From a bacterium (GTDB lineage Bacteria > Patescibacteriota > Minisyncoccia > UBA6257 > UBA9933), in assembly GCA_021799155.1 (NCBI GenBank), contig JAJZBA010000009.1, forward strand, positions 1 to 11,510: a stretch of DNA of 11,510 nucleotides, in the 5' to 3' direction. Positions 7,038 through 11,510 of the stretch are shown here, one piece after another; within the stretch, counting starts at the first letter, position 1, and every line of letters begins with the position of its first letter. The position numbers and the translations under genes are program-made. The notes beneath the pieces were generated by a model that saw only the letters and a program-made list of their open reading frames with translations, had not been told where the DNA came from and ran no database searches.

Positions 7038-7436
7038 ATGAATAGAGGGCAAAGAATTACAGAACAGTTAAGAGACCCGGATACGGAAGACAAGTTTATA
7101 AGTCACTGGTTAGTGTTGTTTATAATTTATAGAAATCCCGGGACAACACTTGAAAGTCTTCAAAAAGACCTTGAAGATTTATGGAGAAAAATTAACGAAA
7201 AAGACGAAAAAATCTTCCTAAACTTCGGAGGTTGTAGCGATGGCCATAATTACAACTTACTCAACATAGAAAATGTATTGGCTAATTGCGCCGAGATCGG
7301 TTTGATAAAAATCTATAAAGACAACTGTTATAAAGACACCTTTTACATTTGTGATTCTGGAGCGAGAGAGCTTTTAAACGGGTTGTGCGGCAATTGGCCA
7401 AAATTAAAAATTATCGGCAAGGAGGTGATTTTATGA
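7038..7436 (+). CDS. Small winged-helix-like protein, possible regulator
   Basis: A 132-aa soluble protein that I do not recognise as a named family. Residues of about 22-116 look like a winged helix. HWLVLFIIYRNPGTTLESLQKDLEDLW resembles helix 1 plus a PGTTLE-type helix-turn-helix, and NVLANCAEIGLIKIYKDN then YKDTFYICDSGARELL resembles a recognition helix with a beta wing and a closing helix. Five cysteines are present (66, 84, 97, 105, 117), with no clear metal motif. It has its own promoter and a consensus Shine-Dalgarno, and an inverted repeat in the leader could be an autoregulatory site. The stop overlaps the start of an 18-codon ORF. The DNA-binding role is an inference from fold pattern only. 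An MarR/PadR-type or phage-type regulator is one option, and a non-DNA-binding small protein is another. Confidence 0.75.
   Translation: MNRGQRITEQLRDPDTEDKFISHWLVLFIIYRNPGTTLESLQKDLEDLWRKINEKDEKIFLNFGGCSDGHNYNLLNIENVLANCAEIGLIKIYKDNCYKDTFYICDSGARELLNGLCGNWPKLKIIGKEVIL
7419..7429 (+). promoter_or_regulatory. Second perfect Shine-Dalgarno, inside the 3' end of the regulator gene
   Basis: AAGGAGGTGAT is repeated exactly as at 7023-7033. It lies within the last codons of the preceding gene, and its AGGAGG core is 7 nt from the ATG at 7433. Such a site has no obvious purpose other than to start the 18-codon ORF. Confidence 0.75.
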
Positions 7437-7489
7437 GAAGAAAGAAATGGTTTTTGAGAGCAGTGGCTCATTGTAAAGAAGGCTGCTGA
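7433..7489 (+). CDS. 18-aa peptide ORF coupled to the regulator gene
   Basis: The ORF encodes MRRKKWFLRAVAHCKEGC. Its start overlaps the stop of the preceding gene (ATGA). It is served by a perfect Shine-Dalgarno at ideal spacing, and a strong terminator begins 4 nt after its stop, so it fills the end of the transcript exactly. The peptide has a basic start (RRKK), a short hydrophobic stretch (WFLRAVA) and a C-terminal CKEGC, where two Cys could close a ring. Possible roles are a signalling peptide acting on the adjacent regulator, a modified-peptide precursor, a toxin-like microprotein, or a reading frame used only for translational control of the 3' end. None of these can be chosen from sequence. 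It is too short for routine gene callers. Confidence 0.6.
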   Translation: MRRKKWFLRAVAHCKEGC

Positions 7490-7493
7490 CTTC

Positions 7494-7540
7494 GCCTCGT
7501 CTCATCGCGGCATTATTTATCGATGAGGCGAGGCTTTTTT
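7494..7540 (+). terminator. Strong rho-independent terminator
   Basis: A 14-bp stem (7494-7507 with 7521-7534, one G-U pair) with arms GCCTCGTCTCATCG and CGATGAGGCGAGGC and a 13-nt loop is followed directly by six T residues. It closes the regulator/peptide cassette and isolates it from the RtcB gene. Confidence 0.93.
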
Positions 7541-7546
7541 ACCCTT

Positions 7547-7564
7547 ACACCTATGCATAGGTGT
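7547..7564. repeat. Perfect 18-bp palindrome upstream of rtcB
   Basis: ACACCTATG is followed directly by CATAGGTGT. With G-U pairs the structure extends to about 7541-7570 as RNA, with a TGCA loop and a T-rich tail, so it could be a second tandem terminator. Its centre lies about 38 bp before the predicted RtcB transcription start, in the place of a -35 box, so it could equally be an operator or activator site for RtcB. Confidence 0.6.
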
Positions 7565-7577
7565 GGGGGTTTATTTT

Positions 7578-7586
7578 TGATATAAT
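7578..7586 (+). promoter_or_regulatory. Extended -10 promoter of rtcB (near-leaderless)
   Basis: TGATATAAT is a perfect extended -10 (TG-N-TATAAT), with the palindrome in place of a -35 box. The ATG at 7596 is 9 nt after the -10, so the predicted leader is 0-4 nt. No Shine-Dalgarno is present, which is consistent with leaderless translation. Confidence 0.65.
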
Positions 7587-7595
7587 TGAAACAAG

Positions 7596-9053
7596 ATGAT
7601 TTCTAAAAGAGATTTGATTAAAATCAACGATTATCTCTGGGAGATTCCGAAAAGTTTTAGAAACGATTCTCTCGACAGGCTCGGGATAAAAATGCGCGTG
7701 CCGGCGAGAATTTACGCGGATGAAAAAATGTTAGAGCAGATTTTTAAAGATAAAAGTTTGGAACAATTGGTAAATCTAGCGACTCTTCAAGGTATTGAAA
7801 AATATTCAATTGTGATGCCGGATTGTCATGAAGGTTACGGCAGTCCGATTGGTGGCGTTTTCGCGACGCGCGCCAAAGACGGCATAATTTCTCCCGGCGC
7901 CGTCGGTTACGATGAAAATTGCGGCGTTCGGTTATTGAAATCGGATGTTTCGATAAATGAAATTAAAAACAAATTAGATGATTTAGCGACGGAAATCCAA
8001 AAAAACGTCCCATCGGGTTTGGGCAGGGGCAGGCAAGTTAAGTTAAGCGTCGACGAGTTGGATAAAATTTTGGAAGGCGGGGCGCAGGAATTAGTAAAAC
8101 AGGGTTACGGCAAAGAAGGCGATTTAGAAAATTGCGAAGCCAACGGCCGGCTTGAATGGGCCGACGCTTCAGAAGTTTCCGATACCGCTAAAAATCGCGG
8201 CCGAGACCAGGTTGGTACTTTGGGTTCCGGAAATCATTTTCTTGAAATTCAAAAAGTGGGAGAAATTTTTGATGAAAAAGCGGCCGAAGTTTTCGGCTTA
8301 TTCAAAAACCAAATTGTTGTTATGATTCATACCGGCAGTCGCGGTTTAGGGCATCAGATTGCCACGGATTATATCCGTTTAATGCTTCAGGTAATGCCAA
8401 AGTATAAAATTGTTTTGCCGGATAAAGAATTAGCCGGCGCGCCTTTTAATTCGTCGGAAGGTCAGAGATTTTTCAAAGCAATGGCTTGCGGCGCAAATTT
8501 TGCCTGGGCGAACCGGCAGATGATTACTTATTATGTTAGGCAAGCATGGGGAAAAATATTGGGTCGTCAGTCGTCAGTTGTTGGTTGTGAGTTAAAAGTT
8601 TTTTATGATGTGGCGCATAATATTGCTAAATTGGAAGGTGGTTTGTTAGTTCATCGCAAAGGCGCGACCCGGGCTTTTCCGCCGAACCATCCGGAAATTC
8701 CGGAAAAATACCGAAGCGTTGGTCAGCCGGTTTTGATTCCCGGTTCGATGGGGACCGCTTCTTATGTTTTGCGCGGGGCCGAGGAGGGCAAAGAAGCGTT
8801 TTATTCCACTTGCCACGGTGCCGGCAGAATGATGTCGCGGCATCAGGCGATTAAAACTTTATCCGGCAAAGAAATCGTCAAAAATCTGGGAAACCGCGGC
8901 ATTATCGTAAAGTGTTATTCAATGCGCGGCATTGCCGAAGAAGCGCCGGAAGCTTATAAAAACATAGACGAAGTCGTTGAAGTGGTGCATCAAGCGGGTC
9001 TGTCTAAAAAAGTGGCGCGACTTATCCCTTTAGCGGTAATAAAAGGAGAGTAA
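7596..9053 (+). CDS. rtcB: RtcB GTP-dependent RNA ligase
   Basis: A 485-aa ligase that joins 2',3'-cyclic-phosphate (3'-phosphate) and 5'-OH RNA ends through a covalent GMP-histidine intermediate with Mn2+. In bacteria it acts in RNA repair and in archaea in tRNA splicing. Motifs in order are PDCHEGYGSPIGG (75-87), GYDENCGVRLL with metal ligands D106 and C109, GSGNHFLE with H214, HTGSRGLGH with H245, YDVAHNIAK with H341, HRKGATRAFPP (353-363), PGSMGTASYVL (382-392), and CHGAGRMMSRH with the guanylylated H407. Spacing follows the Pyrococcus enzyme closely (recalled). Local additions NDSLDRLG (24-30) and GRQSSVVGCEL (about 323-333) derive from DNA repeats. No archease or RtcA gene is adjacent. 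It starts at the first ATG after its extended -10. Confidence 0.96.
   Translation: MISKRDLIKINDYLWEIPKSFRNDSLDRLGIKMRVPARIYADEKMLEQIFKDKSLEQLVNLATLQGIEKYSIVMPDCHEGYGSPIGGVFATRAKDGIISPGAVGYDENCGVRLLKSDVSINEIKNKLDDLATEIQKNVPSGLGRGRQVKLSVDELDKILEGGAQELVKQGYGKEGDLENCEANGRLEWADASEVSDTAKNRGRDQVGTLGSGNHFLEIQKVGEIFDEKAAEVFGLFKNQIVVMIHTGSRGLGHQIATDYIRLMLQVMPKYKIVLPDKELAGAPFNSSEGQRFFKAMACGANFAWANRQMITYYVRQAWGKILGRQSSVVGCELKVFYDVAHNIAKLEGGLLVHRKGATRAFPPNHPEIPEKYRSVGQPVLIPGSMGTASYVLRGAEEGKEAFYSTCHGAGRMMSRHQAIKTLSGKEIVKNLGNRGIIVKCYSMRGIAEEAPEAYKNIDEVVEVVHQAGLSKKVARLIPLAVIKGE
7672..7685. repeat. Copy of the TCGAC...GCTC repeat core in rtcB
   Basis: TCGACAGGCTCGGG is identical over 14 nt to 9785-9798 in the beta-CASP gene and related to the palindrome at 2226-2245 in ileS. 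It encodes SLDRLG in a stretch between WEIPKS and MRVPARIYA that is shorter in typical RtcB proteins (recalled). The reading frame differs from that used in the beta-CASP gene. Confidence 0.6.
8563..8590 (+). repeat. 28-bp tract of four heptamers in rtcB
   Basis: Two exact GTCGTCA units followed by two diverged units (GTTGTTG, GTTGTGA) encode RQSSVVGCE on a segment just before the conserved YDVAHNIAK. It is the same size and period as the tracts at 730-757 and 3253-3280 but differs in sequence. Confidence 0.65.
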
Positions 9054-9084
9054 AAAAAAGAGGCTCCTATCGCGCAGGAACCTC
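9052..9084 (-). terminator. Rho-independent terminator of the minus-strand operon
   Basis: On the minus strand GAGGTTCCT (9084-9076) pairs with AGGAGCCTC (9068-9060), with one U-G pair, and eight U residues follow (9059-9052). The loop contains part of the TAG stop of the 93-aa gene, and the U-tract overlaps the last bases of the rtcB stop codon. It has no T-tract on the plus strand, so it does not terminate rtcB. Confidence 0.88.
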
Positions 9085-9348
9085 ATCGAAAAGAGCTATT
9101 TGTTGTTTTAAATCTTGTTGTTTCGGAGGGGACAGAAGAATCGCAGCCGCTTGCCGACAGGCTTGATTGAATAAATTTGCCGGCACCCAACAGGCATCTG
9201 GGTCGTGGGCTTGGGCGTCCGGTTTGCGTTTTGATATTATTTCTATTTTTCTAGTGCCGGTGCGGGAGAAAACAAATTCAACATTCATTACCTGGATAGT
9301 CACTCGGGATTTGTCCGGCAATATTTTCTTGACTTTAATCTCGTTCAA
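9067..9348 (-). CDS. 93-aa protein of unknown function, TTG start
   Basis: Not recognised. The N-terminal half (1-41) alternates charged and hydrophobic residues as in a small beta sheet (VKKILPDKSRVTIQVMNVEF, then VFSRTGTRKIEIIS). It is followed by a turn with DPDACWVPANLFNQ and an amphipathic helix (NQACRQAAAILL), ending in a Gln/Lys-rich tail. Two Cys are at 53 and 64. There is no signal peptide or membrane segment. The TTG start is chosen because AGGAGG (9357-9362) sits 8 nt before it and no better start fits the family-less frame. It begins 14 nt after the zinc-ribbon gene and ends in a terminator, so it is the last gene of a three-gene minus-strand operon. The small beta-sheet-plus-helix layout would suit a nucleic-acid-binding or adaptor protein, but that is a guess. 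Confidence 0.75.
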   Translation of the reverse strand: MNEIKVKKILPDKSRVTIQVMNVEFVFSRTGTRKIEIISKRKPDAQAHDPDACWVPANLFNQACRQAAAILLSPPKQQDLKQQIALFDEVPAR

Positions 9349-9362
9349 TCAAACCACCTCCT

Positions 9363-9557
9363 TTAATACGGAATAATTCTTTTTGGAAATCTAAAATTCA
9401 TATTTTCCGTCAGTGACGGAATTTTCATGTCGTCTTTTTTTTCTCCGCAATTACTGCAATATTTGTCTTCAGACAAATTCAGCGTTCCGCAGGAGCAATA
9501 CCAGCTTTTTTCATCGCCACTATCGCTTTGATCAAACACTATTCCTCCTTCGCTCAT
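9363..9557 (-). CDS. 64-aa zinc-ribbon protein
   Basis: A small protein with an acidic, Ser/Asp-rich N-terminus (MSEGGIVFDQSDSGDEKS), one zinc-ribbon-type site and a basic C-terminus (RFPKRIIPY). The ligands are C21 and C23 (YCSCG) and C34 and C37 (YCSNCGEKK), giving CxC-x10-CxxC with the usual Gly after each knuckle. Such ribbons bind RNA, DNA or proteins, and no specific partner can be named. The ATG at 9555-9557 is 6 nt after GGAGG (9564-9568). The gene starts 12 nt after the 25-aa membrane microprotein and is followed 14 nt later by the 93-aa gene, so all three are probably one transcript. Confidence 0.8.
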   Translation of the reverse strand: MSEGGIVFDQSDSGDEKSWYCSCGTLNLSEDKYCSNCGEKKDDMKIPSLTENMNFRFPKRIIPY

Positions 9558-9569
9558 TAGATACCTCCA

Positions 9570-9647
9570 TTAAATTTTATACTCTGACCACAAATAAACG
9601 GCCAGAGATATTATTAATACAACCAACGCGTCCAGATTTTCTACCAT
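9570..9647 (-). CDS. 25-aa single-pass membrane microprotein
   Basis: A short ORF reading MVENLDALVVL, then IISLAVYLWSEYKI: an acidic N-terminus, about 15 hydrophobic residues ending in YLW (a membrane-interface aromatic pattern), and a charged end. AGGAGG (9653-9658) lies 5 nt before its ATG. It is the first gene after the minus-strand promoter, and only 12 nt separate its stop from the zinc-ribbon start. The size, the SD and the position argue for a real microprotein. Its role is unknown: candidates are a membrane anchor or regulator for its operon partners, or a small membrane-active peptide. Confidence 0.65.
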   Translation of the reverse strand: MVENLDALVVLIISLAVYLWSEYKI

Positions 9648-9671
9648 CTTATCCTCCTTTTTAATTTAATA

Positions 9672-9680
9672 TGCTATAAT
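9672..9680 (+). promoter_or_regulatory. Extended -10 promoter of the beta-CASP nuclease gene
   Basis: TGCTATAAT is a perfect extended -10. Transcription would begin near 9687, leaving a leader of about 26 nt without a Shine-Dalgarno before the ATG at 9713. It overlaps the footprint of the minus-strand promoter. Confidence 0.65.
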
Positions 9681-9681
9681 T

Positions 9682-9710
9682 AAACTATCCTATTTTTTAC
9701 GATTTGTCAA
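9682..9710 (-). promoter_or_regulatory. Promoter of the minus-strand microprotein operon
   Basis: On the minus strand TTGACA (9710-9705), a 17-bp spacer and TAGTTT (9687-9682) match at the three most conserved -10 positions. The predicted start is near 9675, giving a leader of about 28 nt to the ATG at 9647. The -35 box sits 3 bp from the start codon of the divergent nuclease gene, so the two promoters share DNA and are probably mutually exclusive. Confidence 0.5.
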
Positions 9711-9712
9711 CT

Positions 9713-11089
9713 ATGAAATTAACTTTTTACGGCGGCGCGAAAAGCGTCAGCGGAGCTAACTATCTTTTAGAGATAAGAGACTCTTCGACAGGCTCGGGGT
9801 TGACTCGTATTCTCGTTGACTGCGGCTTGTTTCAGGGTTGCGATTTTTGCGATAAGTTTAATTTTGAACCTTTTCCTTACGACCCGAAATCAATCGACGC
9901 GGTTTTAATCACTCATAGCCATATCGACCACATCGGCAGATTGCCGAAACTTTACAAAGACGGATTTCGCGGCCCGATATATTCGACAGCAGCCGCCAGA
10001 GATTTTAGCGAAGAACTTTTACTTGATTCCGAACATCTTTTAACCAAAGAAGCGGAAAATAAAAATTTGCCGCCGCTTTACGATATTGAAGACGTTAATC
10101 AAATAATGACTTTATGGCAGACCGTGAAATATCATCAAAAATTGAAAATTAAGGATTTTGAAATTGAATTTTTCGACGCCGGCCATATTTTGGGTTCGAG
10201 TTTTATCGCGGTTAAAGCCGAAGGCAAGCGAGTTGTTTTTTCCGGAGATTTAGGGAATGTTCCTTCGCCATTAGTGAAAGATACGGAAATTACGGATAAA
10301 GCCGATTACGTTTTAATTGAATCGGCTTACGGCGGCCGGCTTCATGAAGATTTGGATAAAAGAAAAGAAATTCTGGAAGATTTAATTGAAGAAACGGTCA
10401 AGGCCGGCGGCACACTGCTCATTCCGGCTTTTGCGATGGAAAGAACCCAGGAGCTTTTATTTGAATTGAACGAACTGGTTGAAAACGGCCGAGTTCCGAA
10501 GGTTCCGATTTTTATCGATAGTCCTTTGGCGATTAAACTGACATCGGTTTATAAAAAATATTCCCAAGACCCGGCTTATGTCGATTCGGAAGCTTTAAGT
10601 CTTCTCCGTAAGGGCGATGCGATTTTTGATTTTCCCGGATTGAAATTAACCTTAACCACCGAACAATCAAAAGAAATTAATAATGTTTCGGGACCAAAAG
10701 TGATTATTGCCGGCGCCGGCATGTCGCAAGGCGGAAGAATTCTTCATCATGAATATCGTTATTTGTCCGACCCGAAAAGTTCGATTTTGTTTGTCGGCTA
10801 CCAGGCGCAAGGTTCTTTGGGAAGAAAAATTTTAGACGGAGAGAAAACGGTTAAAATATTTGGCGAGGAAATTCCTGTAAAATGCAAGGTTAAAGCAATC
10901 AGCGGTTATTCAGCTCATGCCGACCAGGAACAACTTTTGAATTGGTTGAAACCGATGAGATTGGGTTTGAAAAAAGTTTTTATCGTTCAAGGCGAAGAAG
11001 ACCAGATGGAGCCGTTGGCGCAGAGAATCAGAGACGAGTTGGCGGTGGAGACGGTAATACCTACAATGGGGGAAGAAGTTATGCTATAA
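9713..11089 (+). CDS. Beta-CASP metallo-beta-lactamase RNA nuclease (YSH1/CPSF73-like)
   Basis: A 458-aa protein of the COG1236 type, expected to cut or trim RNA with two Zn2+ ions. The metallo-beta-lactamase part has HSHIDH (H68, H70, D72, H73), DAGHILGSSF (H158) and FSGDLG (D179). The beta-CASP part has ESAYGG (motif A, E203), PAFAMERTQELL (239-249), FIDSPLAI (267-274), IIAGAGMSQGG, VGYQAQGSLGR and SAHADQ (motif B, H402). Motif C reads VFIVQGEED, with Q426 where RNA-active members usually have His. Residues 23-30 (DSSTGSGL) come from a DNA repeat. The ATG at 9713 is preferred to a TTG at 9704 because MKLTFYGGAKSVSG matches the family start. In CPR-type bacteria such enzymes act in mRNA processing or decay. 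Confidence 0.93.
   Translation: MKLTFYGGAKSVSGANYLLEIRDSSTGSGLTRILVDCGLFQGCDFCDKFNFEPFPYDPKSIDAVLITHSHIDHIGRLPKLYKDGFRGPIYSTAAARDFSEELLLDSEHLLTKEAENKNLPPLYDIEDVNQIMTLWQTVKYHQKLKIKDFEIEFFDAGHILGSSFIAVKAEGKRVVFSGDLGNVPSPLVKDTEITDKADYVLIESAYGGRLHEDLDKRKEILEDLIEETVKAGGTLLIPAFAMERTQELLFELNELVENGRVPKVPIFIDSPLAIKLTSVYKKYSQDPAYVDSEALSLLRKGDAIFDFPGLKLTLTTEQSKEINNVSGPKVIIAGAGMSQGGRILHHEYRYLSDPKSSILFVGYQAQGSLGRKILDGEKTVKIFGEEIPVKCKVKAISGYSAHADQEQLLNWLKPMRLGLKKVFIVQGEEDQMEPLAQRIRDELAVETVIPTMGEEVML
9785..9798. repeat. Copy of the TCGAC...GCTC repeat core in the beta-CASP gene
   Basis: TCGACAGGCTCGGG is identical to 7672-7685 in rtcB but read in another frame (STGSG here, LDRLG there). It lies in a hairpin between YLLEI and RILVDCGLFQG, which is shorter in typical family members (recalled). 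Confidence 0.6.
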
Positions 11090-11090
11090 T
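11082..11090 (+). promoter_or_regulatory. Extended -10 overlapping the nuclease stop codon
   Basis: TGCTATAAT, identical to the nuclease gene's own promoter core at 9672-9680, contains the nuclease TAA stop (11087-11089). It would start transcription near 11097, with a leader of about 110 nt to the SLOG-like gene. No good -35 box is visible. Confidence 0.4.
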
Positions 11091-11095
11091 AAATC

Positions 11096-11204
11096 AAAAA
11101 TAATAAATAGAAAATAATAAACACAAACTTAAAAATAATTAAACTATTTATTGGAGGTAATCGCCAAATTTATTAAAATTTATTATTTATTATTTCTAAT
11201 TTTT
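11096..11204. repeat. AT-rich imperfect inverted repeat in the leader of the last gene
   Basis: Arms 11096-11121 and 11179-11204 are inverted copies matching at 22 of 26 positions, with a 57-nt loop. The arms contain almost only A and T, so part of the match is composition. The loop holds GGAGGT (11153-11158) with no start codon at usable distance, which suggests a lost reading frame or a decayed element. Confidence 0.4.
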
Positions 11205-11209
11205 TATTT

Positions 11210-11510
11210 ATGAATGACATCTGCCACACAACCTATAAATACAAAATCTGTGTTTCTGGAGCCGCGGAAACCGGTCATTGCGGCGAGACGGCCTTTCAAA
11301 AAGCCGAAGAATTAGGTAGGGAAATCGTTCGTCACGACGCGGTTTTAGTTGACGGCGCCACCACCGGTTTTCCTTATTGGGCGGCCAAAGGCGCGAAAAA
11401 AGAAGGCGGAATCGTTATCGGTTTTTCGCCGGCGAAAACCGAAAAGGAGCACATTGAACATTACCAACTGCCGACCGATTTTCACGATATTATTGTTTAT
11501 ACCGGTTAGA
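11210..11510 (+). CDS. SLOG/LOG-like Rossmann protein, 3' end cut off
   Basis: The visible 99 codons match the N-terminal half of the TIGR00725/SLOG (lysine-decarboxylase-like, LOG-related) family: ICVSGAAETGHCGE (13-26) as the first nucleotide-binding turn, KAEELGREIVRHDAVLVDGATTGFPYWAAKGAK (31-63) as the second strand and Gly-rich loop, and GGIVIGFSPA (66-75). The family normally continues after IIVYTG with F/Y and later a GGxGTxxE motif, all absent here. The apparent TAG at 11507-11509 is formed with the last bases of the window, which look like adapter (AGA). I therefore treat the gene as partial rather than truly stopped. Enzyme activity (nucleotide hydrolase or binding protein) is uncertain. 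No Shine-Dalgarno is present. Confidence 0.75.

Noticed and set aside
7487..7586. TGA recoded as Gly, extending the 18-codon ORF to about 7586
   Set aside because: The extension runs through a strong terminator, and TGA ends several clear genes here (3957-3959, 4557-4559, 7434-7436), so the standard bacterial code holds.
9167..9664. Plus-strand ORFs of 69 and 83 codons opposite the minus-strand operon
   Set aside because: They have no SD or family-like sequence and lie antisense to three well-supported small genes with SDs, a zinc ribbon and a terminator.
11153..11158. GGAGGT as the SD of a gene upstream of the SLOG-like gene
   Set aside because: No ATG, GTG or TTG lies 4-15 nt downstream, and the following sequence is low-complexity AT.
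1..11510. CRISPR arrays, tRNA, rRNA, insertion sequences or riboswitches
   Set aside because: I saw no regularly spaced direct repeats, cloverleaf arms with a TTCGA-type loop in intergenic DNA, transposase-like protein, or leader long enough for a known riboswitch class.

Overview
The window reads as an AT-rich bacterial segment, most likely from a Patescibacteria/CPR (Parcubacteria-like) genome. This is an inference from gene content and style: an IleRS of the eukaryote/archaeal-like class (HYGH and KMSKR signatures), a long RtcB, an ASCH-type remnant, tightly packed genes, and housekeeping genes that mostly lack Shine-Dalgarno (SD) sites. TGA acts as an ordinary stop in several genes, so the UGA=Gly code of Gracilibacteria/SR1 does not apply. 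The first 8 bases match the end of the common Illumina adapter and the last 3 match the start of its reverse complement, so the window may be a whole contig.

Layout. 1-78: promoter whose predicted start site falls on the IleRS ATG. 79-5074: four-gene plus-strand operon (IleRS, MazG-like pyrophosphohydrolase, class I methyltransferase, SET-domain protein) with gaps of +2, +3 and -4 nt. 5075-5270: decayed ASCH-domain gene and an AT hairpin. 5271-6941: alpha/beta hydrolase and AEC-family transporter. 6942-7540: a compact cassette with its own promoter, an inverted repeat in the 5' leader, a winged-helix-like small protein, an overlapping 18-codon ORF with a perfect SD, and a strong terminator. 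7547-9053: palindrome, extended -10 promoter and RtcB RNA ligase. 9052-9710, minus strand: operon of a 25-aa membrane microprotein, a 64-aa zinc-ribbon protein and a 93-aa unknown, each with a strong SD, ending in a terminator. 9672-11089: beta-CASP metallo-beta-lactamase RNA nuclease. 11082-11510: promoter overlapping the previous stop, an AT-rich inverted repeat, and the 5' part of a SLOG/LOG-like gene that runs off the end.

The most unusual points are: (1) a complete histidine-phosphatase domain embedded inside IleRS; (2) a dispersed repeat core (TCGAC...GCTC) sitting in frame in IleRS, RtcB and the beta-CASP gene, in different reading frames; (3) three 28-bp tracts of four heptamers inside coding sequence; (4) the regulator-like gene coupled to an 18-aa Cys-containing peptide ORF; (5) a minus-strand microprotein operon.

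Functionally the core is translation and RNA metabolism: tRNA charging, RNA ligation and RNA 3' processing. Around it are housekeeping and accessory genes. Strong SDs occur only on the small accessory genes, while the housekeeping genes appear leaderless or SD-less.
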